From Methanothrix soehngenii GP6 (lineage in GTDB: Archaea; Halobacteriota; Methanosarcinia; Methanotrichales; Methanotrichaceae): DNA of 64,000 bases. The notes below the pieces were generated by a model. The model was not told the origin of the DNA. It did not search any database and saw only the letters and a list, made by a program, of their open reading frames with translations. The DNA lies in NCBI RefSeq assembly GCF_000204415.1, contig NC_015416.1:930001-994000 (forward strand), written 5' to 3'. Shown here piece after piece: positions 54,348-63,891 of this stretch. Made by a program: the position numbers and the translations under genes. How positions within the stretch are numbered: the first letter of the stretch is position 1; every line of letters begins with the position of its first letter.

Positions 54348-56248
54348 GTCCTTGGTGATGCTTGCAAGCCAAGCTCCAGCAAGACCTCTCCTATCTCCAG
54401 ATAGGCAATGACCAGCTCATCCCTCTGGCGGTCGCCTTCCTCCAGCCTCGGCTCTGAATTGAGCCAGATCTGCCGGGAGGTGCCATGCACCATCTTGATG
54501 CAGGCCTGCATATCAGCCTGGCTGAGGCGGTAGGCGACATGGCTCCCGGTGGGAGTGAACCAGACGGGATGCCTCTCTTGAAGCTTCTCTATAAAGGGCT
54601 TCCACATCAGCAATTGATGCCCTGCCTCTTCATGGGCCCTGGAGTACTCAATGGTCAGTCTGAGATGAATGCGATCTCCTGCCAGCTTCTCTTCGATATC
54701 CGATGCTATTTTCAAATAGTCAGGGTTTGTCCTGTCCACTCGGGGAAGATCGCCCTGGAAGACCCGCTCTGCGATATCGGTAAAGAATGGCGCGAGGCGG
54801 ATATCCTCCGCCTGCCGGGTGGCCAATGACACCCCCACGAAGAAGAGGGCGCTCAAAGATAAGCCGACCAGGACGCCGTGCTCAACCAGATAGGGGGAGA
54901 TGCTGTCTAATGGCGCCTTCAGCCAGAACTGCTCATAGGATACGAGAAGGATCTGGGTTCCCCCGCCCGCCACCAGGGCCGCCATAGCCCCCCACTTCGT
55001 AGCCCGTTTCCAGTAAAGCCCCCCGATAATAGGAAAGAAGTAAGATGTAGTGCCGATGACCGTGGCGATGATCACCGCATCCATGATGCTGTCCACATTC
55101 AGAGCGATGAGTGCGGATATGAAGACCATGATCACAATCAGAATCCTGTTCAGAATCAGCATCTCTTTCACCGTGGCTGTTGGCCAGAGGTGCCGCTGGA
55201 TCAGGTCTCGGGAGAGGCATGATGCCCCCGAAGTGGCGAACGTATCCGTGCAGGACATGGATGCCGCAGCAAAGCCAATGGTCAGGAGGCCTAAGAGCCA
55301 TCCAGGAACGTTATCGCTTATGATCCGGAGATAAAGCATCTCCGCTTCCATCTCATTCCCTGGCCGGGGATAGATCACCGAGAGGCCTATGGCAGCGAGA
55401 AGGCAGAAAGAATATATCAGGACCAACAGGGTGGCGCCAAGCAGAAGCCCTCTTTTCGCGGAGCGATCATCGCGAGCTGCCCAGACCTTCTGCCAGGGAT
55501 CCTGTTCTGCCACCCAGCCGGGCACCAGAGCCACTATGAAAACCAGGGCACCCAATATTCCGCCCATGGAGAAGATATCCCACCAGTCGGCGCCCAGCAT
55601 TGTGGATGCAGCGATGAGGGAGACCCCCTCATTCGCAGACAGGCCTAGAGCCATATGGGCAACATAGGCGGCAAGGCCGGCCAGCAGTATATACTGTATC
55701 ATGTCCGTCCAGACCACCGCCCGAAAGCCGCCCACACCGACATAAAGGGCTACAGAGACGGCCATGATGGCAATGGCGAAGATGGGCTCTATGCCGAAGA
55801 AGGTCCCCAACACCATTTTAAAGCCGATGAAATCGGTAACCGAGAAGAGTATCATCATAATGGTCACAGCGATGGCCACAGGTGCTCTGATCATTGGGTC
55901 GTACCTTATCTCCATGAGCTCGGGCTGGGTCAGAGCAGGTATATTCTTGATTCTTCCCGATATGGCGGCGATGATGGCCAGGCCAGCGATATTCGGGAAT
56001 ACCCAGATCCAGATCGAGCCAATGCCATAGAGGAGGAAAAGCCCTGTGGCCAAGAGCAGCGCGCTGGCCGTGGTCCATGCTGAAGCAGCAGCAAGTCCTA
56101 TGCTGATTGGTCCCAGCTCTCGTCCCGCCAACCAGAAGTCGGTCTCCGACCTCTGCCTGCGGGAGAAATACAGGCCGATTCCAAGCAAGATCGCTATGTA
56201 AATTGCCAGGAATACCAGGAACAATGAATAGGCATCCATGATTTTCAA
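54344..56248 (-). CDS. sodium/solute symporter (SSS family) with cytoplasmic C-terminal extension
   Basis: A 634-residue transporter with 12-13 hydrophobic segments to about residue 480. The N-terminus is typical: [46 protein letters not shown]-like (here [13 protein letters not shown]) and a [13 protein letters not shown] segment match the SSS signature. The last 150 residues form a soluble domain with no recognised motif. Substrates of close relatives include acetate, pantothenate and proline. If the host is Methanothrix, acetate is attractive, but that is an inference. It is followed by the flavoprotein gene in a coupled arrangement. Confidence 0.88.
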   Translation of the reverse strand: MKIMDAYSLFLVFLAIYIAILLGIGLYFSRRQRSETDFWLAGRELGPISIGLAAASAWTTASALLLATGLFLLYGIGSIWIWVFPNIAGLAIIAAISGRIKNIPALTQPELMEIRYDPMIRAPVAIAVTIMMILFSVTDFIGFKMVLGTFFGIEPIFAIAIMAVSVALYVGVGGFRAVVWTDMIQYILLAGLAAYVAHMALGLSANEGVSLIAASTMLGADWWDIFSMGGILGALVFIVALVPGWVAEQDPWQKVWAARDDRSAKRGLLLGATLLVLIYSFCLLAAIGLSVIYPRPGNEMEAEMLYLRIISDNVPGWLLGLLTIGFAAASMSCTDTFATSGASCLSRDLIQRHLWPTATVKEMLILNRILIVIMVFISALIALNVDSIMDAVIIATVIGTTSYFFPIIGGLYWKRATKWGAMAALVAGGGTQILLVSYEQFWLKAPLDSISPYLVEHGVLVGLSLSALFFVGVSLATRQAEDIRLAPFFTDIAERVFQGDLPRVDRTNPDYLKIASDIEEKLAGDRIHLRLTIEYSRAHEEAGHQLLMWKPFIEKLQERHPVWFTPTGSHVAYRLSQADMQACIKMVHGTSRQIWLNSEPRLEEGDRQRDELVIAYLEIGEVLLELGLQASPRT

Positions 56249-56332
56249 ACACCATCTGGCGGCAAGTATCTGGAGGTATTTAACAGCAACTACTTAAGCG
56301 CAAAAGTGGCAGAGGCGAAGGAGGTTTTGGAT

Positions 56333-57988
56333 ATGAGAAGCGATGTCACCAAGGTAGGCAGAGAGAGAGCGCCTCATCGGGCTCTTCTCAAAGCTACCGG
56401 CCTGTGCGATGAGGAGATTCGTCGTCCCTTCATCGGCGTTGTGAACTCCAGTAACGATTTCATACCCGGCCACATTCATCTCGATCGACTGGGGGAAGCG
56501 GTTAAAGCAGGTATCCTCTCTGCCGGAGGAGTTCCATTTGAATTCCAGACCATCGGGGTCTGCGATGGCATAGCCATGGGCCACAAAGGAATGAGATATT
56601 CTCTGCCCAGTCGCGAGCTGATCGAGGACACCATTGAGATCATGGCCGAGTCCCATCAGCTCGACGGCCTGGTGATGATCCCCACCTGCGATAAGATCGT
56701 GCCCGGACATATCATGGCTGCGGGGAGGCTGGACCTGCCCACCATCGTGGTCACGGGCGGTCCGATGATGCCCGGCTTCGCCTGCGACAAGGAGCTTGAC
56801 CTGATCAATGTCTTCGAGGAATGGCAGAAAGGGGGCGAGACCCTGGATGCCCTGGAGGATATGGCATGTCCTGGCGCAGGCTCCTGTGCCGGCCTATTTA
56901 CCGCCAATACCATGGCCTGCCTCACCGAGGCCATGGGCCTCTCCCTGCCCGGATGCGCTACCGCCCATGCGGTCGATGCGCGAAAGATCCGTCTTGCTAA
57001 GCTCTCTGGAATGAAGATCATGGAGCTGGTGGAAAAGGGCATAACCGCCCGCCAGATAGTCACAGCAGCCTCTCTGGATAACGCCATCCGGGTGGACATG
57101 GCCATTGGAGGATCGACGAACACAGTTCTGCACCTGATGGCGATCGCAGCGGAGTTTGGCCTGGACCTCGATATCGAGCGCTTCGATCAGCTCAGCCGCG
57201 AGACGCCCCATCTGGTCAACCTCAGGCCGGGCGGGCCTCACCACATCATCGACCTGGAGAGGGCAGGAGGGGTTCCGGCCGTCATGAGCGCCCTTCGCTC
57301 TCGACTGGACCTGGATGCCCTGACCGTTACCGGCCAGAGGGTGGGCGAGAACCTGGACTCATTCAAATTGATCAACCCCCTCACCAACTCCCGGGTCATA
57401 AGCACTATCAGCTCACCTGTGCATGCCGAAGGGGGCATAGCCATACTCTTTGGCAGCCTGTCCCCGGAGGGATCCGTGGTCAAGCAGACCGCAGTATCCC
57501 CATCCATGCTCGTCCATTCCGGCCCGGCAGTGGTCTATGATAGCGAAGAGGCTTCTATGGCCGGCATAGTAGGAGGAGAGGTAAAGCCCGGAGATGTGGT
57601 GGTGATAAGATACGAGGGGCCCAAAGGAGGTCCAGGAATGCGAGAGGCTCTGGCGCCCACCTCTGCCATCGCTGGGGCAGGGATGAGCGAATCCGTCGCC
57701 CTGATAACCGATGGCCGGTTCAGCGGAGGCACCAGAGGCCCCTGCATCGGCCATGTCTCTCCTGAGGCAGCAGTAGGCGGTCCCATCGCTCTAGTCCGGC
57801 CTGGTGATATGATCAGCATAAATATCCCTGCTCGCAAGCTCGATCTGCTGGTGGACCCCGCGGAGCTGGAGCGGAGGAGAGGCGAATGGAGGATGCCAGA
57901 TATGCCGGAGAACGCCATAAAGACCGGAGTTCTGGCGCGTTACAGGAAGTCGGTGACCTCGGCCAGCATGGGCAGCGTACTCAGATGA
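56333..57988 (+). CDS. ilvD: dihydroxy-acid dehydratase
   Basis: 551 residues from ATG 56333, which follows an ideal AAGGAGG; the open frame from GTG 56306 is longer but contains that site. It dehydrates 2,3-dihydroxy-acids to 2-oxo-acids in valine and isoleucine synthesis. Fe-S/Mg motifs: [34 protein letters not shown] and [11 protein letters not shown]. The first cluster position is VPGHIH-like (here IPGHIHLD), as in other archaeal enzymes. The next gene overlaps by four bases (ATGA). Confidence 0.96.
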   Translation: MRSDVTKVGRERAPHRALLKATGLCDEEIRRPFIGVVNSSNDFIPGHIHLDRLGEAVKAGILSAGGVPFEFQTIGVCDGIAMGHKGMRYSLPSRELIEDTIEIMAESHQLDGLVMIPTCDKIVPGHIMAAGRLDLPTIVVTGGPMMPGFACDKELDLINVFEEWQKGGETLDALEDMACPGAGSCAGLFTANTMACLTEAMGLSLPGCATAHAVDARKIRLAKLSGMKIMELVEKGITARQIVTAASLDNAIRVDMAIGGSTNTVLHLMAIAAEFGLDLDIERFDQLSRETPHLVNLRPGGPHHIIDLERAGGVPAVMSALRSRLDLDALTVTGQRVGENLDSFKLINPLTNSRVISTISSPVHAEGGIAILFGSLSPEGSVVKQTAVSPSMLVHSGPAVVYDSEEASMAGIVGGEVKPGDVVVIRYEGPKGGPGMREALAPTSAIAGAGMSESVALITDGRFSGGTRGPCIGHVSPEAAVGGPIALVRPGDMISINIPARKLDLLVDPAELERRRGEWRMPDMPENAIKTGVLARYRKSVTSASMGSVLR

Positions 57989-58530
57989 CGGGAATCAGGT
58001 GCTTCGTAGCGGTGGATCTCCCAGAGGAGATGCGCGAAAAGGTCGGACCACTGCAGAGCAAGATAGCCACGGAGGGCTTGCGGCTGGTCCGGCCGGATCT
58101 GGTCCATGTCACCATCAAGTTCCTGGGGGATGTGCCCGCGGAAAAAGTGGAGAGGGTCAAAAAGGCTCTGGCTGCGGTCAGGGCGGCCCCCTTCACCGCC
58201 CGCTTAGTGGGTTTGGGCGCATTTCCCGGAAGATCGGTGCGCGTGGTCTGGCTGGGCCTGGAAGGGGACTTCTCCCAGTTATCAGCTGAGGTGGAAGCAG
58301 CCACAAAATCCCTGGGATTTCCCCCGGAGGAGCGGGGCTTCACCCCCCATGTGACAATAGGAAGGGTGGGCAGGCCCAATGCCGGGACCAGCCGGGAGCT
58401 TCTGGCGAAGATCGGCCTGCAGTCTACAGTGGACCTGGGAAGCTTCACTGTAGAGGAATTCTATCTCAAAAAGAGCACACTGACCCCCGGAGGACCCATC
58501 TACGAAGACCTGGCAGAGTTCCCTCTCTGA
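57985..58530 (+). CDS. thpR: RNA 2',3'-cyclic phosphodiesterase (LigT/ThpR)
   Basis: 181 residues from ATG 57985, overlapping the ilvD stop. Two HxTx motifs (HVTIKFLG and HVTIGRV) form the active site of the 2H phosphoesterase family, which opens 2',3'-cyclic phosphates at RNA ends and can ligate in reverse. FVAVDLPEE and RGFTPHVT are family hallmarks. In many archaea this gene neighbours the CCA-adding enzyme, as here (10 bp apart), pointing to tRNA end processing or repair. Confidence 0.93.
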   Translation: MTGIRCFVAVDLPEEMREKVGPLQSKIATEGLRLVRPDLVHVTIKFLGDVPAEKVERVKKALAAVRAAPFTARLVGLGAFPGRSVRVVWLGLEGDFSQLSAEVEAATKSLGFPPEERGFTPHVTIGRVGRPNAGTSRELLAKIGLQSTVDLGSFTVEEFYLKKSTLTPGGPIYEDLAEFPL

Positions 58531-58540
58531 GATTCGAGAA

Positions 58541-59857
58541 TTGGTGCTGAGCCAGGTCCGGCCCAGCCCGAAAGAGAGAGAGAGGCTTCGTCTTATCTCC
58601 AGGGAGATCATAGCAAAAATCGAGCGTCTGGCAGAAGAGAGAGGCATGGTCCTCCAGGCCATGCTGGTGGGCTCGGCGGCCAGAGACACCTGGCTGGCCC
58701 AGGATCATGATCTGGACATTTTTTTGGGTGTGCCGGAGAATAGCGACCTGAGCGAAGCCATGGAACTGGCCAGGCTGGTTGCCCCGGAGCACGAGGAGAG
58801 GTACGCCGAGCATCCATATGTCCATGCTCGGGTGGATGGCTTCGAGGTGGATCTGGTTCCCTGCTATCTGGTCGATGATGCCAGCCGGCTGAAGTCCGCG
58901 GTGGACAGAACCCCATTTCATACCAGATATATCAAGGGCAAGATCGCCGGCCTGGAGGATGATGTCCTCCTTTTGAAGCAGTTTCTCAAGGGAATAGGGG
59001 TCTACGGCTCAGAATTGAAGACGGGCGGCTTTTCCGGCTACCTGGTGGAGCTGCTGGTGATACTCTATCGCTCTTTTCCCGATGTTCTCCGGGCCGCCTC
59101 TCACTGGAGGCCCGATACCGTCCTGGACCTGGAGGGAGAGGGAAAGAAGCTGCATGATGAGCCTCTGACGGTGGTGGATCCCGTGGACCCCAACCGGAAC
59201 GTGGCCGCGGCGCTGACCCTGGACAAGATGCTCCTTTTCAGTGCCGCATCCCGCTCGTTTCTCGACCGGCCCAGCCTGGAGTTCTTCTTCCCCCGCGAAG
59301 ATGAGCCTCTCTCCGATGAGGAGGCTCAAGCCAGGATGGATGCGCGAGGGACAATGCCCCTCATTCTCCAGTTTCAGGCCCCGGACGTGGTTGAGGATGT
59401 CCTCTACCCCCAGATGCGCAAAGCGGAAGAATCCATCAGGGCGCTCTTGACTCGAAAAGGCTTTTTAATACTGCGCAGCGATGTCCTCGCCTATCGCGAC
59501 AGGGCGGTGATGCTCTTTGAGATGGAGGGCTGGGAGCTCTCAAGAGCATGCCGCCGAACGGGCCCGCCCGTCTGGGAGGCGGAGCATGTGGCCCGCTTCC
59601 TGGCCGTCCATCCCCATCCCCTATCAGGACCTTACATCAAGGAGGGCAGAGTGGTGGTGGAAGAATCCCGCAAACACAATTGCGCTCGGGATCTCCTGGC
59701 AGCAGAGCTGGAGGGGCTGTCACTGGGAAAGCACCTCTCCGAGGCCATTCGCAGAGGACACAAGATATACGCCGGTCAGGAGATCCTGGAGATCAGGGAT
59801 CGAGAGTTCAGGATATTCCTGGCCCAATACCTCGATGCTCGGGCCCCCATATATTGA
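58541..59857 (+). CDS. cca: CCA-adding enzyme (archaeal class I tRNA nucleotidyltransferase)
   Basis: A 438-residue enzyme that builds the 3' CCA of tRNAs, which none of the four tRNA genes in this window encodes. The nucleotidyltransferase motif is GSAARDTWLAQDHDLDIFL, with the third acidic residue in FEVDLVPCY; the TGGFSGYLVELLVI block and the tail domain follow. Start TTG 58541 (or GTG 58544). Likely co-transcribed with thpR. Confidence 0.95.
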   Translation: MVLSQVRPSPKERERLRLISREIIAKIERLAEERGMVLQAMLVGSAARDTWLAQDHDLDIFLGVPENSDLSEAMELARLVAPEHEERYAEHPYVHARVDGFEVDLVPCYLVDDASRLKSAVDRTPFHTRYIKGKIAGLEDDVLLLKQFLKGIGVYGSELKTGGFSGYLVELLVILYRSFPDVLRAASHWRPDTVLDLEGEGKKLHDEPLTVVDPVDPNRNVAAALTLDKMLLFSAASRSFLDRPSLEFFFPREDEPLSDEEAQARMDARGTMPLILQFQAPDVVEDVLYPQMRKAEESIRALLTRKGFLILRSDVLAYRDRAVMLFEMEGWELSRACRRTGPPVWEAEHVARFLAVHPHPLSGPYIKEGRVVVEESRKHNCARDLLAAELEGLSLGKHLSEAIRRGHKIYAGQEILEIRDREFRIFLAQYLDARAPIY

Positions 59858-59882
59858 GGGCTTACAGGCTTTTTCGCCCAGG

Positions 59883-60902
59883 CTAAAAGCACTTCCAATA
59901 GGCCTTTTGGATGTTCTTTATCTCATCGATCCGCCTAGCGACCTTGGGGTCGAATCCGTGAATATCCGGAACATCCCCCTGAAAAGCCCTTATCTGGGCC
60001 ACAATGGCCTCCGCCTGGGCGAAGAGGTTGTAGCCTCCCTCCAGGACGGCTGCCACCCTTCCGTTTGAGCAGATATCCGCAACCTCCTTAACCACTCCGG
60101 CGATGGCGGCAAATCCGCTGGCTGTCAGGCCCATCCCGCCCAGAGGATCATCCTTATGCGGATCCTGGCCTGCCGAGACCAGGACGATATCAGGAGAGAA
60201 CTCGATGGCTATTGGCTTTAATATCTCCCGGTAGGCCATCAGATAGCCCTCGTCCCCGGTGCCCGAGGGCAGGGGCACATTCACATTAGTCCCCTCTGCG
60301 CCATCCTCCCCGACGTCGTTCATTCTGCCCGTGCCCGGATAGTGGGGAAACTGGTGGGTGGAGAAATACAGCACCGAACGATCGGAGTAGAATATGGCAT
60401 TGGTCCCATTACCATGGTGAACATCCCAATCCACTATCAAAACCTTCTCGAGATCCCTGGACTGGGCATGTCTTGCCGCTATGGCCACATTATTGAAGAC
60501 GCAAAAGCCCATGCCGCGATTGGGCATGGCATGGTGGCCGGGCGGCCTGACCAGGGCAAAAGCTCCCCTATGGCCTTCAATCACCGCATCCACGGCAGCA
60601 ATGGCGCCACCCGCTGCCATGAGGGCGGCATCAAAAGAGTCTTTGGAGAGGATGGTATCGATATCGAGGTGGCCGCCTCCCCGCTCGCATATGGCCTTCA
60701 CCTGATCGATATACCTCCGCCCGTGTATTGATTCGACCTGCTCGATCGTCGCGGGTTTCGGCGTGATGCACTCAATATCCAGTCCTTCGGATTCGATTCT
60801 ATCCAAGATCGCCGTCAGGCGTTCCTTTCTCTCAGGATGTCCATCGGTATCGTGCAATAGATAGATGGGATGATAGACCAGGGCGAACTTCCCTTCACTC
60901 AT
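59883..60902 (-). CDS. histone-deacetylase-family enzyme (AcuC/APAH-like)
   Basis: About 339 residues from ATG 60902, my preferred start; a TTG at 60953 would add 17 residues. The arginase-like fold active site is intact: RPPGHHA (His pair), DWDVHHGNGT (Asp/His zinc ligands), SAGQDPHKDDPLGG (third ligand) and EGGYN (catalytic Tyr). Prokaryotic relatives deacetylate polyamines or acetyl-lysine, for example on acetyl-CoA synthetase. In an acetate-using methanogen the latter would be meaningful, but this is a guess. Convergent with cca. Confidence 0.88.
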   Translation of the reverse strand: MSEGKFALVYHPIYLLHDTDGHPERKERLTAILDRIESEGLDIECITPKPATIEQVESIHGRRYIDQVKAICERGGGHLDIDTILSKDSFDAALMAAGGAIAAVDAVIEGHRGAFALVRPPGHHAMPNRGMGFCVFNNVAIAARHAQSRDLEKVLIVDWDVHHGNGTNAIFYSDRSVLYFSTHQFPHYPGTGRMNDVGEDGAEGTNVNVPLPSGTGDEGYLMAYREILKPIAIEFSPDIVLVSAGQDPHKDDPLGGMGLTASGFAAIAGVVKEVADICSNGRVAAVLEGGYNLFAQAEAIVAQIRAFQGDVPDIHGFDPKVARRIDEIKNIQKAYWKCF

Positions 60903-60953
60903 ATTTGCATATAATACCGCATCTCGTAAAACGATTTTCCCTTTAAAAATCAA

Positions 60954-61574
60954 AATTTTTTAATATTTTGGAAGATAATGTATTCAGAAAGAATACGAAG
61001 AGTATGATCAGTGTTTCCTCATTCGCATCAACCCGATTGCCTATACGATATACATCGATGCATAAAGGCCCGTTGTAGATGGCAAAAATCCTCTTGTTCG
61101 ATCCTATCGATCAACTCTCTCCGGGGGTTGCTGCTGCCTCTTTGAGCTGATATCCTCAATCTGCTCCATTTCTCATTTTCTATCTTCTCTCATCCATTGC
61201 GGCCTTTCTCGTTTATCCAGATCAAAGAATAAGCTTTTAAACAAGGCAGATAATGCAGGCTTTGAGCCTAGCAAAGCTCTTTGGTCAACCTCTTAGCTCT
61301 GTGTGGGAAAGACCAGCACCAAGCTGCTATCATTGACCAAAAAAGATATAATAGGGAAATACTCTATCACTACCCTATAGTCCCTTATGGGATTAGGAGG
61401 GTGACGTAGCTATACACATGTCAGAGATGCGCCCGAAAGCAATGGCAATGCAGGAGATACCGTGCGCCATGCCTTTAGCGGGCGGTTTGAGATGTTATTC
61501 AGGCAATAGTTTTAAGAATAATCAGACTGTATGCTGCTAAAAGTGATCATGAAGGGTAAATAGGAGGTTAAAAG
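60954..61574. other. long intergenic region: deacetylase promoter and S-layer leader
   Basis: About 620 bp. The left part is the AT-rich promoter of the deacetylase gene (AAATATTAAAAA on the minus strand near 60965). Candidate TATA boxes for the S-layer gene are GCTTTTAAACAAGG (about 61232) and AAAGATATAATAGG (61343-61356). After the latter come a small stem TAGTCCC-TTAT-GGGATTA (61378-61394), GGAGGGTGA and a 40-codon frame. The S-layer gene's own ribosome site is TAGGAGG (61562-61568). Confidence 0.5.
61418..61540 (+). CDS. possible 40-aa leader ORF before the S-layer gene
   Basis: ATG 61418 to TAA 61538-61540, with GGAGG about 16 nt upstream. It starts MSEMRPKAMAMQEIPC and ends QTVCC. The spacing to the ribosome site is too long for efficient use and the composition is unremarkable, so it may be chance. 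If real, it could act as a leader peptide. Confidence 0.2.
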   Translation: MSEMRPKAMAMQEIPCAMPLAGGLRCYSGNSFKNNQTVCC

Positions 61575-63671
61575 ATGAAGAAATTGGCTGCAATTACATT
61601 TACATCGATGGTGCTATTACTGGCAACAGCGATGGCAGTAGGAGCGGCTGACAGTGTCGAGATTCGCGGGAAGGTCGCCACAGGGACCGACACCTGGACC
61701 GCGGACGACTTTGCCGGCTTCTACTACGATCTTGATGACGACATCAAGACCGAGGAACTGACAGCAACCGTGACCGAGGGCAATAAGCTCATGGAGCCTG
61801 ATGGCGTCGTATACACCACCAAGGTCATGGCAGACGACTTCGACTATGAGGCCTGGGGATCCTACAATGTCATCGGCTTTATGGCCGACAAGTACTTTGC
61901 AGGATACATAGACACCCCAGATTCGGTTGAAGATGTACTCTTCGAGGAGTCCGACGACGAGAATGTTCTCTCCGATGAGCAGCTTCTCAAGATCCTGATG
62001 GACAACGACGATGAGAGAACGGTCACCTCCGGCACACCTCTGGCTATGGAAGAGGGCTATGAGCTGTCCATTGCAGCCATCGATATCGATGGTAACAAGG
62101 TCTATCTCGAGCTCTCCAAGGACGGAGCTGTTGTGGACAGCAAGGTCATCTCCCCATCCAAAGATGGCGCCACAATGAAGGACAAGACCTACTACTACAA
62201 GAAGGATATCGGCGACTCCAAGGATGTAGTCATCGTCGCTGCTCACTTCAAGAATGCCTTCCGTGGTGCCGAGCAGAACCTGGCAACCATAGATGGACTG
62301 TGGCAGCTCTCTGACAACCCAAGGGATGTCTCTGAGAACACCGAGTACGACAAGATGACCATCCAGACGGTCACCGCCGACAGCATCATGATGAACAATG
62401 AGGACAACGATATCACCCTTAGCAAGAACAAGGATATCACCCTCATGCCTGGCGTCTCCATCAGGACCGCTGATGCCGATGAGCTCAGATACTACCTCTA
62501 CAAGGAGATCACCGAGCCAGGAACCTATGAGATCAGGGGCAATGTGGCCACTGATACCTTCACCTGGACTGCCGACAACTTCGCTGGATTCTACTACGAT
62601 ATCGATGACAACATCAAGACCGAAGAACTGGTCGCAACCATATCCGAGGGCAATAAGCTCCTTGAGCCTGATGGCGTAGTATATACCACCAAGGTCATGG
62701 CAGACGACTTCGAATATGAGCCATGGGGATCCTACAACGTCATTGGCTTCATGGCCGAGAAGTACTTTGCCGGATACATAGACACCCCAGATACCACTGA
62801 TGATGTCCTCTTCGAGGAGTCCGACGACGAGAATGTTCTCTCCGATGAGCAGCTTCTCAAGATCCTGATGGACAACGACGATGAGAGAACGGTCACCTCC
62901 GGCACACCTCTGGCTATGGAAGAGGGCTATGAGCTGTCCATTGCAGCCATCGATATCGATGGTAACAAGGTCTATCTCGAGCTCTCCAAGGACGGAGCTG
63001 TTGTGGACAGCAAGGTCATCTCCCCATCCAAAGATGGCGCCACAATGAAGGACAAGACCTACTACTACAAGAAGGATATCGGCGACTCCAAGGATGTAGT
63101 CATCGTCGCTGCTCACTTCAAGAATGCCTTCCGTGGTGCCGAGCAGAACCTGGCAACCATAGATGGACTGTGGCAGCTCTCTGACAACCCAAGGGATGTC
63201 TCTGAGAACACCGAGTACGATAAGATGACCATCCAGACGGTCACCGCCGACTCCATCACCATGGATATTGAGGATAACGATATCACCCTCAGCAAGAACA
63301 AGGATATCAGCCTCATGCCTGGCGTCTCCATCAAGACCGCCGATGCCGATGAGCTCAGATACTACATCTACAAGGAAGCAACCATCGAGGGAGAGGAAGA
63401 AGTAGCAGAGGAGGAGACCGCTGTAGTCACTCCTGTCAATGATACCGAGAAGGTTGTAGAAGAGGCTAAGGAAGCCGTCGAGGAAGCCAACAAGACGGTA
63501 GAGGAAGCTGAGGAAGTAGTTGAAGAGGCCAAAGAAGAGGTAGCTGAAGCTGAAGCCCATGCTGAGGAAGCTGCAGAGGCAACCGCTAACCAGACACCTG
63601 GATTTGGCAGCATCTTCGCCCTGACTGGCCTTCTGGCAGTCGCTTACCTCGTCCTGAGCAGGAGAGACTGA
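61575..63671 (+). CDS. major S-layer protein with two S-layer domains and PGF-CTERM
   Basis: A 698-residue protein. Signal peptide 1-24 (ending VGAA). Two tandem S-layer domains of the Methanosarcina type (DUF1608; about 28-315 and 320-605) share SVEIRGKVATGT/YEIRGNVATDT, WTADDFAGFYYDLDD, WGSYNVIGFMA and a TLSKNKDISLMPGV-like end. An acidic Glu/Ala/Val-rich stalk (about 610-670) follows, with repeated VEEA(K/N) units. The C-terminus has TPGFGS, a hydrophobic helix and Arg-Arg-Asp: a PGF-CTERM signal processed by archaeosortase A and replaced by a lipid anchor. This protein probably forms the outer lattice. Ribosome site TAGGAGG. Confidence 0.93.
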   Translation: MKKLAAITFTSMVLLLATAMAVGAADSVEIRGKVATGTDTWTADDFAGFYYDLDDDIKTEELTATVTEGNKLMEPDGVVYTTKVMADDFDYEAWGSYNVIGFMADKYFAGYIDTPDSVEDVLFEESDDENVLSDEQLLKILMDNDDERTVTSGTPLAMEEGYELSIAAIDIDGNKVYLELSKDGAVVDSKVISPSKDGATMKDKTYYYKKDIGDSKDVVIVAAHFKNAFRGAEQNLATIDGLWQLSDNPRDVSENTEYDKMTIQTVTADSIMMNNEDNDITLSKNKDITLMPGVSIRTADADELRYYLYKEITEPGTYEIRGNVATDTFTWTADNFAGFYYDIDDNIKTEELVATISEGNKLLEPDGVVYTTKVMADDFEYEPWGSYNVIGFMAEKYFAGYIDTPDTTDDVLFEESDDENVLSDEQLLKILMDNDDERTVTSGTPLAMEEGYELSIAAIDIDGNKVYLELSKDGAVVDSKVISPSKDGATMKDKTYYYKKDIGDSKDVVIVAAHFKNAFRGAEQNLATIDGLWQLSDNPRDVSENTEYDKMTIQTVTADSITMDIEDNDITLSKNKDISLMPGVSIKTADADELRYYIYKEATIEGEEEVAEEETAVVTPVNDTEKVVEEAKEAVEEANKTVEEAEEVVEEAKEEVAEAEAHAEEAAEATANQTPGFGSIFALTGLLAVAYLVLSRRD
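61938..63220 (+). repeat. direct repeat inside the S-layer gene (413 bp identical, offset 870)
   Basis: 61938-62350 is identical to 62808-63220 at every base I compared, including third codon positions. The flanks on both sides are similar but diverged. Confidence 0.85.
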
Positions 63672-63683
63672 AAGATCAAATAG

Positions 63684-63723
63684 CTGGAGGAGCTGGGCTT
63701 CTCCAGAACTATCTCTTTTTTTT
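63684..63723 (+). terminator. terminator of the S-layer gene
   Basis: CTGGAGGAG-CTGGG-CTTCTCCAG (63684-63706) followed by ATCTC and eight T residues. Confidence 0.75.
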
Positions 63724-63891
63724 ATTTTCATTTAATTCATATCATCACTATTGCGTTTGGTTTTTCTGTGGGGTAAGGCCCTAACCATCTGCCAATAATT
63801 TGAGCTCCCCAAAAAAGATGGCCTCGACGGGACGAATAAGTATTACATCTCGTATTCACATATATTGGGGCAGAATAGGTGGTGATTGTCC

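Noticed and set aside
61617-63731. 704-residue minus-strand frame across the S-layer gene
   Set aside because: It mirrors the repetitive, stop-poor coding strand. The plus strand has a signal peptide, two known domains, a PGF-CTERM tail, a ribosome site and a terminator, so the minus frame is a shadow.
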